From Dallia pectoralis (taxonomy: Eukaryota > Chordata > Actinopteri > Esociformes > Umbridae): DNA of 64,000 bases. The translations under genes and the position numbers were made by a program. A model generated the notes under the pieces. That model did no database searches and was not told where the DNA came from. It worked only from the letters and a program-made list of their open reading frames with translations. This document shows, one piece after another, positions 51,718 to 63,430 of the stretch. Location of the stretch: positions 5,855,451 through 5,919,450 of the forward strand of contig CM055757.1 in NCBI GenBank assembly GCA_029465975.1. Reading direction: 5' to 3'. Position 1 is the first letter of the stretch, and each line of letters begins with the position of its first letter.

Positions 51718-51915
51718 CAGAACCACCATGTTGTATTGTTCACGCACAAGGAGAAAATACAAAAATGTATTACAGGTTTGTTTGGTATCATTGTTGTTGA
51801 TTACATCTGCTTAAATCAAATGGAGGAATGAAAAGTGCACAGTCAGTCAGACAGAGACAGTCATTGTCCAGTAGATGGCACTCGTGTGCCAATAAAACCA
51901 GTTGGTGTTCAGTGC
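51718..51915 (+). other. SLC16 gene 3' UTR with poly(A) signal
   Basis: AATAAA at 51891-51896 is the first canonical signal after the stop codon at 51715-51717. This supports exon 8 as the true terminal exon. Confidence 0.6.
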
Positions 51916-53807
51916 TTTGAATCTCTCCATCCAAATGGAAAAACACACTCACGTCTTCTTTCTTTAGACACAAAATATTTTACTTGCAGCACAGTTTTGA
52001 CTGAAATACATGATCCAGCAGTTAGTGTCTTTCATTTCTATGCCATTAACAGAGAGAAAGCCTAACCAACAGTGTACTTTTAAGCCATTCATCATTGCAA
52101 CTTTTTTTTATCAAACAGCCCCAAAAGGGTTCACTATCACGCTGACAAATAAGTCTTAACACATCCAATCTGTCTCAATAGTTTCAACCACCTATCTGAG
52201 ATAGTGTGGTACCAAACGTGGTAATAGCGTCTTGTCCATTTCATTCCACTGAATCAAATTCCACAGATTAACAAAAACCCCTGTGCATGAATTACAGCGA
52301 CATAAAAAAGAGCAAACAAATATGTCTATGAAATGGTGTTCTCCAATGGTTTATGCGTAATAGGGATTTGGCATACATTAGCAGAACAAGTAACGCTGGA
52401 GTTGATGAAGATCGCTGCCTTCTAAATGCTGTATGGGTGACATTAATTATGCATTGGAAATAAATGAAATAAAAGTGCCAGGCCATAGCAACAGATGCAT
52501 TATCTGACATAAGCAATCGGCCTAAATTGTACAGACATCAAGTAGTCGGGATGCGTTACTTTGAACGGTTTCTAAAATTACCGGTCGTTGTCCAACATGT
52601 GTCCACTTTCCTAAACTCACATTCACGTTCTGACTGTTAACTGGTGTTCGCTCACATATTTAGCCACATATTTACATGGGCATTATTAAAAGACCCATGT
52701 GAACTTAGCAGTGTAAACAGACAAGATCAGGTCAGCATCAGGAGAAAATCGGAATAGAAACAATGTTAGCGACAGACAGTTATATGTGGAGCTAATGCTG
52801 GCACATCAAGGACTTAGATTGAATCAAGACAACAGCAAATTCCCTGACCTGCATGTGAGAAATAGCTCTCATATGACATGGGAGCTGCCAGTGTATAATG
52901 ATACATTGTTACTTATAAACCGGATGGCTTGAATGCTGATTGGCTGATAGATGTGGTATATGTAAGCAATAAGGCATGAGGGGGGTGTGGCACATGGCCA
53001 GAATACCACTGCTGAGAGCAGAGTGCCTGGACACAGCACATAACTGTGGTATATTAGCAACACATCATAAACCCCCAAGATGCCTTTTTGATCTTATAGC
53101 GTGGTTATAAACGCAATAACAGCGGCAATAAGTGATACGGTCTGGGAAAGTTCACGATAGGATTACTGTGTGTACTTCCCTCACAAAAAGTTTTTTTCGA
53201 AAATGTTTTGTCTACAAAACCAGCCTCAAATGCAAGAAAGTGTGTATGTTGACACGGGCAGGAAGGTATATAGGTGGAACTGGTTTGAAATGAATAAAAA
53301 GTGCTTTGTACTCAACCTTATTCATTGGGGATCTTAAATGGGCGAATGACAACTGAAAAAGATATGACATTCCTTCCTGCCGTTCAATGTTCTTCTGACA
53401 TTCCAATCGCCAGGCCACATCTAGCCTTGTGCTGTTACAGAGTGTTTTCTTTGCATAGGAACTGCATGCTCCAGCTGTGTCGGCAAGAGTATCCTTCAAC
53501 TTTCCCCCCGTTCACATTGTTCCAACCGGCCGACGATATTCAAAACAATATTCCAACTATCTGCAATTACACGAGTGCACAATTCCAATCTTAACACATG
53601 CACAAAGAAACTAACGTGTCATTTTTAATTATGCACAAAAGCACGCATTTCCTTTTTTAATTTTGCACTCGTCCAAACAGGTAAAAGCAGTCCAGGTTAA
53701 GGCGCTGTCCTGTGCTGGCTGTTACTCGACATGCATTAAAACACATTCCATCACGAGCAAGTCAAGTGGACAGACGAGAGAAGTTGGGCCGACATGTTGA
53801 CAATCCA
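51916..53807. other. Intergenic region between convergent SLC16 gene and kbtbd11
   Basis: Probably includes the kbtbd11 3' UTR at its right side. No canonical minus-strand AATAAA seen there; ATTAAA variants occur near 53624 and 53657. No exon or classified repeat seen. Confidence 0.4.
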
Positions 53808-55988
53808 TCATATTTCAAGGTCCACCGTGTTCTGTGGACTGCCGTCGACAGTGTAGCGGGAGCGACGCACGCGTAATGACGTCACGGGAATCTCGCTCTT
53901 TTCGGGCAAACTGAGGATGAAGGGGAACAGTATGCCCTTGGCCTCCATGGGTGGCCTCAGAGGCTCCTCTACGAAGTACGACGCGTCCTCCTCCACCACG
54001 AACTGCAGAGTCTGAGTCTTGTTCACGCAATAGACGCAGTTGCCCATGACGACGCACCGGAACGGCACCGGGCTGCCCTCCCGCTGCGACGCGCAGTCGT
54101 GCCACATTTTCACGATGGTGTTGTACTTGAACACGGTGACGCCCTGGTCGCGGCTCACGTCGAACCGGTAGATGAAGCTCTTCAGCGCCACCATGTCGCT
54201 GGACTTCCTCCGGCTGTTGTTGTAGGGACACTCCTCCCACTCGTCCCTCCTGGCGTCGTACCTCAGCAGACGGTAGAACAGGGACCCCCCGGAGACGTAG
54301 AGCTCCCCGCTGCAGGTCGTGGCTTCGTGGGCCACCGCGAAGGCCCCTTTCGGTAAGGGGGCCACCATGGTCCACCTGTCAGTCCGGGGGTCGTACCTCT
54401 CCACAGTGAACAAGCACTCGCCCCCTATGGCGTACAAGTGTCCCTCCATGGACACCAGCTTGAGCTGCGAGCGTGCCTGGTTGAGCGGCCGGACCTCGCT
54501 CCAGCGGTTGTTGACCGGGTTGTAACAGAACACTCGGTCGGAGACCTTCCCCATGTCTCCGTAACCCAATATCCCCCCGGCCACAAACAGGTAGTTGTAC
54601 ATGGTACAGATCCCGCAGCCTTTCGTGTTAATGTCCTCTGGCATCACCGTCAGGGGTCTCCAGTCATTGGCTGCCTCGTTGAAGCAGTAGATCATGTGGT
54701 TCTCCTCGAATGACGCCACCGAGAGCGGGCTCTGCGGTCGACTGTTACAGCGACTCTGCGGCTGACTCCCAACGCGGTCGTACACGTCGTTGATCTCGGC
54801 GACCATCAGGGACATCTTACCCTCCATCCTCTTCTTCAGGACCAGATCCCTCTCGGACCCGGTCAGACGCCCGTACACAGCAGGCTCCCGCAGGATCCGG
54901 AGGAAGTTGTCACTCATGAAGCGGTAGGCCGTCTCCTTCAGTTCGCCGAGCCGCTGTTTCTTGGCTATGCTCAAGATCTCGTAGCAGTTCTCGGCGGTCA
55001 CCTGCTCAGACATCGAGTCCATAGCGGCCTGGACGGCACACGGGATCTGTAAGATCTTGGCTCCCGTGATCACCTCGACGACGTTCTCCTTGTGCACATT
55101 CATCCTGGAGGTGTAGATGTAGTCGATCAGGATGGTGAGGGTTTTGTATTTCAGCCCTTTCACTTTCAGGATGTCTCTGGACTGGCGCGCCTTAAAATAG
55201 TCACTCTTCCCAGCCAGAACGGATTTGTGCGCGCTGACTTTCTCGCCGCAGACCTCGATCACGATATCCGGCTTCTCCTCAAGTGCCGTGACTCCGTCAC
55301 CGCAGCCTGTGTCCCCGCCTCCCAGGGTTGCTAAGCGCTCTGGCTCTTTATACGGCGCGCAATCTGTGGGCCGGCCGCGGACGAACGGCTCTTGTGCGCC
55401 TGGCTGGTTGGCCGCGGCGACACAATGAGTGTCGTGCGCGGCGTCGCCCTGCTCTGTGCTGGCGGCGACGTCAGTCGCGTGACAACGGCTCCCGACGACG
55501 CTCTCTCTGCAGAGAGACGGGCGTCCTTCAGCTTCCTCTCGGGCCTCTGCTTTAAAGGGACCCAGGCTGCCGGGCACGTTAGCCCGAGGCCCGTTCATGT
55601 CCCCGCCGGTCCGGTCTCTACCGACATCCATCTCGGGTATTTGGGATGTATCCGGTCGCCGGGGGAGATCGATAACGTTAAACTGACCTGTGTTCGATAT
55701 GTACGATCCGTCACCCTGTTGACGGTCAAAGTGATGATTCCCAATCACCGTCCCGCCGTCCAACAAGTACTCCTTCGTAACCGGTGTGCTCTGTCGGCGG
55801 TATTGCTGGTCGTCAAGTGCGAGCCCAAAGTCCGGAAAATTTGTATTCCCATGGGCCATCCGAGGTGGGGGGCCGACGCCCTCGTCTTCACCTGAGGGGG
55901 AAGAGAGGTCCGAGCAGACGGGGTGGTGAAAGACGACATCGGCCTCCACCGTGTGGCTCCCTCCTCCCTGCCTCTGTCTGTCATTCAT
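53808..55988 (-). CDS. kbtbd11: Kelch repeat and BTB domain-containing protein 11
   Basis: Probable CUL3 ubiquitin-ligase substrate adaptor. A single uninterrupted 726-codon exon, as in other vertebrates; human KBTBD11 is about 620 residues. Residues 1-238 are a low-complexity, probably disordered N-terminus. The BTB domain is about 239-330 (KPDIVIEVCGEKVSAHKSVL) and the BACK domain about 333-395 (ENCYEILSIAKKQRL, then REPAVYGRLTGSERDLVL). Kelch repeats follow from about 432 to 690, with GGECLFTVERYDPRTDRW and HEATTCSGELYVSGGSLFYR strongly KBTBD11-like. The first ATG has A at -3 and gives the longest frame. The coding region is GC-rich compared with its AT-rich flanks. It lies downstream of arhgef10 on the same strand, as in human. 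The CUL3 role is family knowledge, not visible here. Confidence 0.95.
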   Translation of the reverse strand: MNDRQRQGGGSHTVEADVVFHHPVCSDLSSPSGEDEGVGPPPRMAHGNTNFPDFGLALDDQQYRRQSTPVTKEYLLDGGTVIGNHHFDRQQGDGSYISNTGQFNVIDLPRRPDTSQIPEMDVGRDRTGGDMNGPRANVPGSLGPFKAEAREEAEGRPSLCRESVVGSRCHATDVAASTEQGDAAHDTHCVAAANQPGAQEPFVRGRPTDCAPYKEPERLATLGGGDTGCGDGVTALEEKPDIVIEVCGEKVSAHKSVLAGKSDYFKARQSRDILKVKGLKYKTLTILIDYIYTSRMNVHKENVVEVITGAKILQIPCAVQAAMDSMSEQVTAENCYEILSIAKKQRLGELKETAYRFMSDNFLRILREPAVYGRLTGSERDLVLKKRMEGKMSLMVAEINDVYDRVGSQPQSRCNSRPQSPLSVASFEENHMIYCFNEAANDWRPLTVMPEDINTKGCGICTMYNYLFVAGGILGYGDMGKVSDRVFCYNPVNNRWSEVRPLNQARSQLKLVSMEGHLYAIGGECLFTVERYDPRTDRWTMVAPLPKGAFAVAHEATTCSGELYVSGGSLFYRLLRYDARRDEWEECPYNNSRRKSSDMVALKSFIYRFDVSRDQGVTVFKYNTIVKMWHDCASQREGSPVPFRCVVMGNCVYCVNKTQTLQFVVEEDASYFVEEPLRPPMEAKGILFPFILSLPEKSEIPVTSLRVRRSRYTVDGSPQNTVDLEI

Positions 55989-57144
55989 CCTGTCTTTTCA
56001 GAGATAGTGGTTGTCCAAAACCCCAAGGATCATGGTATGGGGAATCTTGGTCCTCTGGAATCACTCCAGATCTCGTCCCTCGAACCTAGTTGACATGTCA
56101 GGATAGATGCGGAAATGTATCCTGAAACATGAAGGCAAACCCTCTTTTAAAATCGAGTTACACAGAACTTAATGCATGCAGTCATTTCCCAGTGCTACTT
56201 CTAACCTCTGGGGGGCGCCGTTTCTCCACAGGCAACAATTTTATTGATATTCGCTGCCAAGCAAAAGACAGACATGTAGTGCGCATGCTCAGTGACCAGT
56301 GCCTACAACTGTGGAATAATCCTGAATGCGATGATGGAGGGAGAAACCCCGTCCACATGCTGATATCGCAAAAAATCCATAATCATTAATCAAAACTGAT
56401 TCATAAATCAATTCCTAATGACATTTTGAGCAATAGGCCTATACATTGAGACACACTCAGTTATAAGTCGTGCATTTTAATTTAAGAACAACTGTGCGAT
56501 TAGATTAATCAATAAAGTAGAAAAGCCTCTGGACTGACATAAAACATGATTACAATCATTACTTACGTATCTGTAGTGAAGCAGCGGACGCACGCAGTTG
56601 ACCAACCCGGTGTCATCAGTCTCACGCACGCACACACACGCACGCGCCCAGTTATATAAGGTTCCCCTAAATCAGAAACCCGGAGAACCTCTAAAATGCA
56701 CGGCTGCTGTCGTGTTTCTCAAATATAAACGCGTTTATGTGTGCATAAATCCACGCCCATTAGACACACATCACCTGTTAATTAAGCTTTAAGACACGAC
56801 GTCTCCGCGTAAATATATATAAATATTATATGATATTATATATATATATATTTGTTATTGCTTCAAATAAATCAGGTAACAGCCATAGGTCCTAAGAGAA
56901 GAAACCCAGTCAATCCACGTCTCGGTCTTCCCGGTGATCCACGAACAGTGTCGTCTAGTGGTTTTACTCCAGCAGCTTAATAATGTGTCTGATCTGAATA
57001 CTGATCATCCATCGTGCTGTAATTCCATCCCGGTCAGGAGGAGCCCGTCTAGTGCGCCCCGTCTGGGTAACAGGGAGTATTTGGAGTTGTACTGTGTGCA
57101 GCTACAGTCAGTTATTGATCTAGACCACGCCCCCTTTCAGTATC

Positions 57145-57199
<55 letters not shown>

Positions 57200-57540
57200 C
57201 TTCAGAGTCTAAGGTGTTCAGGGACTAGGGAGGCGACAGATGCTCAGTATGCTTACCTGCTAAACTTTTGACATTAGATCTAATACAGTAGCATACAGAA
57301 TGGTTGTTTAATGAACACGTCAACACACATTATCATTGGTGAAATTGGCTTTTAAAACCTTTATGAAAAACAACAAAAAGTTACACCAGGCAGGTTGTGC
57401 TGATGAATGTGTCACACTAATTTACCGCCCAGTTGTGACGAAAAGATCTGAGCCAGAAAGAAAAGCTCTCGATCTACCGGCGATTCTTCGTTTGTAACCT
57501 CACGTGAACGCTTGTACAAGGTGCCGAAATGGGTTTTCAC
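55989..57540. other. 5' flank of kbtbd11
   Basis: Contains the kbtbd11 5' UTR and presumably promoter, whose positions I cannot fix. An AT-rich (TA)n stretch lies near 56812-56855 and (CA)n at 57150-57198. Confidence 0.4.
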
Positions 57541-57872
57541 AGAAAGGTGACTGGCCTCTCCCTTGGGGATAGGGTGAGAAGCTCAGTCATCCGTGAGGAA
57601 CTCGGAGTAAAACCGCTGCTCCTACTAGAAAGGTGCCAGTTGAGGTGGTTCAGGCATCTGTAATGGATGTCCCCTGGGCACCTCCCTAGGGAGGTGTTCC
57701 TGGCACATCCAGCTAGGTGGAGGCCTCAGGGAAGACCCATGACTAGGTGGAGAGATTATACCTCCACACTGGCCTGGGAACGCCTCGGGATCCCCCAGTC
57801 AGAGCTGGTTAATGTGGCCAGGGAAAGAAAAGTTTGGGGTCCCCTGCTAGAGCTGCTACCCATGTGACCAGA
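57541..57872 (+). pseudogene. Non-LTR retrotransposon ORF2 3' fragment
   Basis: Translation gives SVIREELGVKPLLL, then after a break QLRWFRHL, MSPGHLPREVFLAHP, RPMTRWRDYTSTLAWERLGI and PQSELVNVARERKVWGPLLE. This is the region after reverse transcriptase in common fish LINE ORF2 proteins. It carries at least one stop and is truncated at the 5' end. Family not assigned. Confidence 0.72.
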
Positions 57873-57902
57873 CTCCAGATAAGCGGTTGAAGATAAGATG
57901 CA

Positions 57903-58712
57903 TTGTCAGGCAAAACACATTCCAAGGATCTCTCACATATATACTGTATTAACTGTATAACCTATTGTCAGGCAAAACACATTCCAAGGATCTCTCACAT
58001 ATATACTGTATTAACTGTATAACCTATTGTCAGGCAGAACACATTCCAAGGATCTCTCACATATATACTGTATTAACTGTATAACCTATTGTCAGGCAGA
58101 ACACATTCCAAGGATCTCTCACATATATACTGTATTAACTGTATAACCTATTGTCAGGCAGAACACATTCCAAGGATCTCTCACATATATACTGTATTAA
58201 CTGTATAACCTATTGTCAGGCAGAACACATTCCAAGGATCTCTCACATATATACTGTATTAACTGTATAACCTATTGTCAGGCAAAACACATTCCAAGGA
58301 TCTCTCACATATATACTGTATTTACTGTATAACCTATTGTCAGGCAGAACACATTCCAAGGATCTCTCACATATATACTGTATTAACTGTATAACCTATT
58401 GTCAGGCAGAACACATTCCAAGGATCTCTCACATATATACTGTATTAACTGTATAACCTATTGTCAGGCAGAACACATTGTATATACTGTATTAACTGTA
58501 TAACCTATTGTCAGGCAGAACACATTCCAAGGATCTCTCACATATATACTGTATTAACTGTATAACCTATTGTCAGGCAGAACACATTCCAAGGATCTCT
58601 CACATATATACTGTATTAACTGTATAACCTATTGTCAGGCAGAACACATTCCAAGGATCTCTCACATATATACTGTATTAACTGTATAACCTATTGTCAG
58701 GCAGAACACATT
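57903..58712. repeat. 62-bp minisatellite, about 13 copies
   Basis: The unit is AGGCAGAACACATTCCAAGG then ATCTCTCACATATATACTGT, ATTAACTGTATAACCTATTG and TC. One copy (near 58470) lacks 22 bp. Confidence 0.95.
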
Positions 58713-60790
58713 CCTGAGACTGCCTTGCACAATGTGACAAAGCAATATTTTATCCTGTATATCAAGCCATGTTGAGAAATTTGTAACCCCCAAAAAAGCA
58801 ATGGTCTCCGAGCAGAACCACCTGATATTAAAATGCAAAAAGGTAGCATGCAGGCAGAGTCCAGGCATGTTACAAAGGTTCTACTTTCACTATACTTTAC
58901 AGAAATGCTCAATGGACACCACTGGCTAATCTACTTCGACGTGATCTAGAATATTCTTCCTAGCCATGACAACACAGTAATGTTATAGAATACATTTAAA
59001 CAGTGTAACACTATGTAGGCGGATTTGGAAGATCCTGACCAGTGAAATAGGAATGACACTACATGTTGAAATACTGAAGATACAGGCAGTCGTTACTGCG
59101 CCTCAGGCAAAGGCTAGTTCCTACATGAATTGATAGAACATCATCCTATGAAGTACGGAGAACAAAATCTTAGCTTGCAGACGTCCCTCTGGCCTCCAAT
59201 CACAAAATGCCTACAACAGAATACTCATACGTGTGTGTCAATCAGCTAGTTCACCAAAAGGTATATCTTTATTCATTACCATTTTTTTAGCAAATTTTTA
59301 ATGGGGTGCCATTTATCAACAGATGGTCAATAGGAGGGCTGCCCAGATTTATTTAGTTTTTTGCTAAGCATTATGGGTCTTTCTTCTCATTGTATATAGG
59401 AGGGACAATATGTTCCATATTTTTTTTAATATGTTTTATATAATAAACTATTATTTTGTAGGTTTTGTGAGAATCTACAAAATGCATCTGATGGGAAAAC
59501 ACACTAAACATTTTAGCAGTTTCAGAACATCCATGAAAAATGTGTAAAGAAGTGATCGAAACATACAAAAAACATGGAAATACACAAAGCTGCTCAATAA
59601 AACATTGTTTATGAATTTGTTAATATACACAACGGCAGCACATACAAAATGTGACAAAAGTATAAAGCTTTATCTTTTTAAATACGTTTTAGTGACACAT
59701 TTATTCAGGCAATTAAGAACCCCATCTTCTTTCATTTGGTAACAGTTAGCGCCTCTGCCTGATTCAGGCTCAAAAGAAAACCTGGCCAGCCAGGAAATCT
59801 CTTTATACCTCTCAGTAACCCACTCAGCCAATCAGCAGCCTCTCTCTGCAGTCCCTGACGACAACCATAGAGACCCCTTTTTGCGTCAGTGTACCAATAA
59901 AGTAGAACAATACAAAGAATATCTGCCAACACCAGGCAAATATGCAGTAACAAACAACACAGTTCAGTCCAATCTGGTCAAATTATAATTAAAAGGCTTT
60001 TCCTTCCTTTATATGCTTTACTGTGGCTGAGGAAGGGTCAGAGCAAACATTGTTCAAAACCAGAGAGACGACTTGCTCTCTTGCAGAGACCACAACCGAA
60101 TTGCTCTCTGTACACACGGGAAAATTGGAATTTTGTATTTTCACTGTGTTTCCGTTTACATCGCTCTCCCTCACCATTTACCTGGACACAAGTACACAGG
60201 CATCAACACTAACAATCTGGCACGAAGCCTAAGTAACACTGAACACAGCCGGCTGTTTAACATGAAGACTGCTAACATTTCATACATCATCTGTGACCGG
60301 GCATTATCATAATGAGGATGTCTCCAGTGGTTTCTATGCATATTCATGTTCTCTTCAATAAATTCCTCTTGCAGACAGATTGTAATGGTCGGGGAGGTCG
60401 ATGACGTACGCCCGGTGATAAAGTGGTTATAGTGTTTGGATCGCTTGGCACTCACTGGGAATGGCCCGGCATGAACGGAAGGTTTTAGGTGAGAGGACAA
60501 AATGTTTAAAACCTTTTTATAGTGTCTTATCTGAAATATTTATCAGTACAGACCACAGTTTAGTTAATTGATCCCAAGTCCAGACAACCATAGAAATCCA
60601 CATAAGTTCGTAGTTCAGGTTGTCCCACAGCTTCCTGAAGAGATAACGAGAGAATTGATTAATTTGATCATTTTACAACGATATCTACTTCACACGTTGC
60701 TGGCTAAAAAGGTGTAAATAGTAACATTTGAAAACGTGAAATAAAAATGAGTTTGTTTACATTTTTCACATAATTTGACAGATGTTCTGA
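58713..60790. other. Region between a 62-bp array and arhgef10 3' array
   Basis: AT-rich, no exon seen. Minus-strand AATAAA at 59700-59705 could serve a long arhgef10 3' UTR (about 2.3 kb), which is speculative. Confidence 0.35.
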
Positions 60791-60794
60791 TGCA

Positions 60795-61898
60795 TATCTC
60801 CTAGTTATTTACCATATTCTAGTTATGACTCCTAGTTATTTACCATATTCTAGTTATATATTCTAGTTATTTACCATATTCTAGTTATATCTCCTAGTTA
60901 TTTACCATATTCTAGTTATATCTCCTAGTTATTTACCATATTCTAGTTATATCTCCTAGTTATTTACCATATTCTAGTTATATCTCCTAGTTATTTACCA
61001 TATTCTAGTTATATATTCTAGTTATTTACCATATTCTAGTTATATCTCCTAGTTATTTACCATATTCTAGTTATATATTCTAGTTATTTACCATATTCTA
61101 GTTATGACTCCTAGTTATTTACCATATTCTAGTTATATATTCTAGTTATTTACCATATTCTAGTTATATCTCCTAGTTATTTACCATATTCTAGTTATAT
61201 CTCCTAGTTATTTACCATATTCTAGTTATATCTCCTAGTTATTTACCATATTCTAGTTATATCTCCTAGTTATTTACCATATTCTAGTTATATATTCTAG
61301 TTATTTACCATATTCTAGTTATATCTCCTAGTTATTTACCATATTCTAGTTATATCTCCTAGTTATTTACCATATTCTAGTTATATCTCCTAGTTATTTA
61401 CCATATTCTAGTTATATATTCTAGTTATTTACCATATTCTAGTTATGACTTCTAGTTATTTACCATATTCTAGTTATATATTCTAGTTATTTACCATATT
61501 CTAGTTATATATTCTAGTTATTTACCATATTCTAGTTATATATCTCCTAGTTATTTACCATATTCTAGTTATATCTCCTAGTTATTTACCATATTCTAGT
61601 TATATCTCCTAGTTATTTACCATATTATAGTTATATATTCTAGTTATTTACCATATTCTAGTTATGACTTCTAGTTATTTACCATATTCTAGTTATGACT
61701 TCTAGTTATTTACCATATTCTAGTTATATATTCTAGTTATTTACCATATTCTAGTTATATCTCCTAGTTATTTACCATATTCTAGTTATATCTCCTAGTT
61801 ATTAACCATATTCTAGTTGTATATTCTAATTATTTACCATATTCTAGTTATATCTCCTAGTTATTTACCATATTCTAGTTATATCTCCTAGTTATTTA
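60795..61898. repeat. 31-bp AT-rich minisatellite, about 35 copies
   Basis: The unit is CTAGTTATTTACCATATTCT then AGTTATATCTC. The internal CTAGTTAT repeat makes it a two-part unit. Variants end GACTC, GACTT or ATATT. It starts only about 85 bp past the arhgef10 stop codon on the minus strand. Confidence 0.95.
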
Positions 61899-61983
61899 GT
61901 GTGTTTGAAAACAGATTCCTCGTTTAACACTACTTCAGTAACTACGTTCACCTTTTCTGCAGCAATGGCCGGTCTTTGGTCTC

Positions 61984-62908
61984 TCACATATTAAGCAGAG
62001 GGATCTGCCACACCATAATGCTGGACACGGTCTCCTCATGACGGGACTGTTTGGTCTTCCTGTTGACCCTACGGTGACCCGGCCCACCCGACACCACCAG
62101 CAGGGAGCTGATGTCCACCTTCTGCACCCGTCTGCCCTTCTGGTGGTGAGCCGGGTCATTGACCAGGTCGTATATGGCTCCGTCCTCGGTCCCGTGCTCC
62201 AGAGAGCCGTGAGACAGAGCCAGGGAGGCACAGGAGGACGACAGCGAATCCTGGAGGGCCATGGAGGTGCAGCCAGCCTCCCCTAACCACACACCCCGGC
62301 CCTGGCCAGGAGCCTGAGCAGGAGTAGGTGCGGAGCCCGGGGGTGGATGTGGTGAGGCCTGGGACATTTCCCCATCCTGGGTGCCCTCTGGCTGGCTGGG
62401 TGGGCTGATGCCCGAGGGCCGGTTGCACACAGCGGTTGCCATGGTGAGGAACTTCACTGGGCCATGGTGGGCGTGGAAGGATACCATGCCTCGACCTACA
62501 ACAGCCAAACATCCACATCACCCCAAAGACGGTATACCCAAAAACAATTCACTGTTCCACAATTCTGCTGGAGATACTGTCATGGCATCCAGAGATCAAA
62601 TATTTCAAAGAAAGGCAACTATTTACAAAAATATAAAACATGAGTGTGACCTAAGAGATAAATTAGCGCAGTATTTGTGATATGCTACGTGCTACATGCT
62701 ATCCAAGCTCCAAAAGCCAGATGACAACAGAGAGATGGACTGACACTTCAATTCCTCACTGCGTTGCCAGGGAAGACGGACCCACCTGTGACCTTGGGGA
62801 TGCCCTGTAATCTGGGGACAGAAAGGGCCACAGTCACCCCCAGGTTGGTGCCCACCAACAGCAGGCCGTGACACACCAGCAGACTGCACACAGAGACCCT
62901 CTGGTTCC
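61984..62908 (-). CDS. arhgef10: Rho guanine nucleotide exchange factor 10, last two coding exons (partial)
   Basis: C-terminal end of a Dbl-family RhoGEF. In transcript order the exons are 62786-62908 and 61984-62495, joined with phase 1 (VT then G from G|GT). The first encodes NQRVSVCSLLVCHGLLLVGT and LQGIPKVTG, part of the WD40-like C-terminal domain. The second encodes GRGMVSFHAHHGPVKFLTMA, a Pro/Ser-rich linker, then KVDISSLLVVSGGPGHRRV, and ends MVWQIPLLNM before TGA at 61984-61986. The DH and PH domains lie upstream, beyond 64000. ARHGEF10L is the main alternative, but adjacency to kbtbd11 favours ARHGEF10. 211 residues are visible. Confidence 0.88.
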
Positions 62909-62969
62909 CTACGGACAGGAAGAGGACAACCTTAAAATCACAAAGCACCATTAAGCCACAGGGATAGTA

Positions 62970-63430
62970 GTAATGTTTAGGTAGTATTGTAGTAATGCAG
63001 GGGTTGTAGTATTGTAGTATTGCAGGGGTTGTAGTATTGTAGTAATGCAGGGGTTGTAGTATTGCAGTAATGCAGGGGTTGTAGTATTATAGTAATGCAG
63101 ATGATTTAGTATTGTAGTAATGCAGATGATGTAGTATTGTAGAGGTTTTAGTATTGTAGTAATGCAGGTGATGTAGTATTGTAGTAATGCAGGGGTTGTA
63201 GTATTGTAGTAATGCAGGGGTTGTAGTATTGCAGTAATGCAGGGGTTGTTGTATTATAGTAATGCAGGGGTTGTAGTACTGTAGTAAAGCAGGGGTTGTA
63301 GTATTGTAGTAACGCAGGGGTTGTAGTATTGTAGTAACGCAGGGGTTGTAGTATTGCAGTAATGCAGGGGTTGTAGTATTGCAGTAATGCAGGGGTTGTA
63401 GTATTGTAGTAATGCAGGGGTTGTTGTATC
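62970..63430. repeat. 25-bp minisatellite, about 18 copies (arhgef10 intron)
   Basis: The unit is GTAGTATTGTAGTAATGCAG then GGGTT; variants read GATGAT. It lies just upstream, in transcript sense, of the exon 62786-62908. Confidence 0.94.

Noticed and set aside
53815..54375. 186-codon frame overlapping kbtbd11
   Set aside because: Shadow frame of a GC-rich true coding exon.
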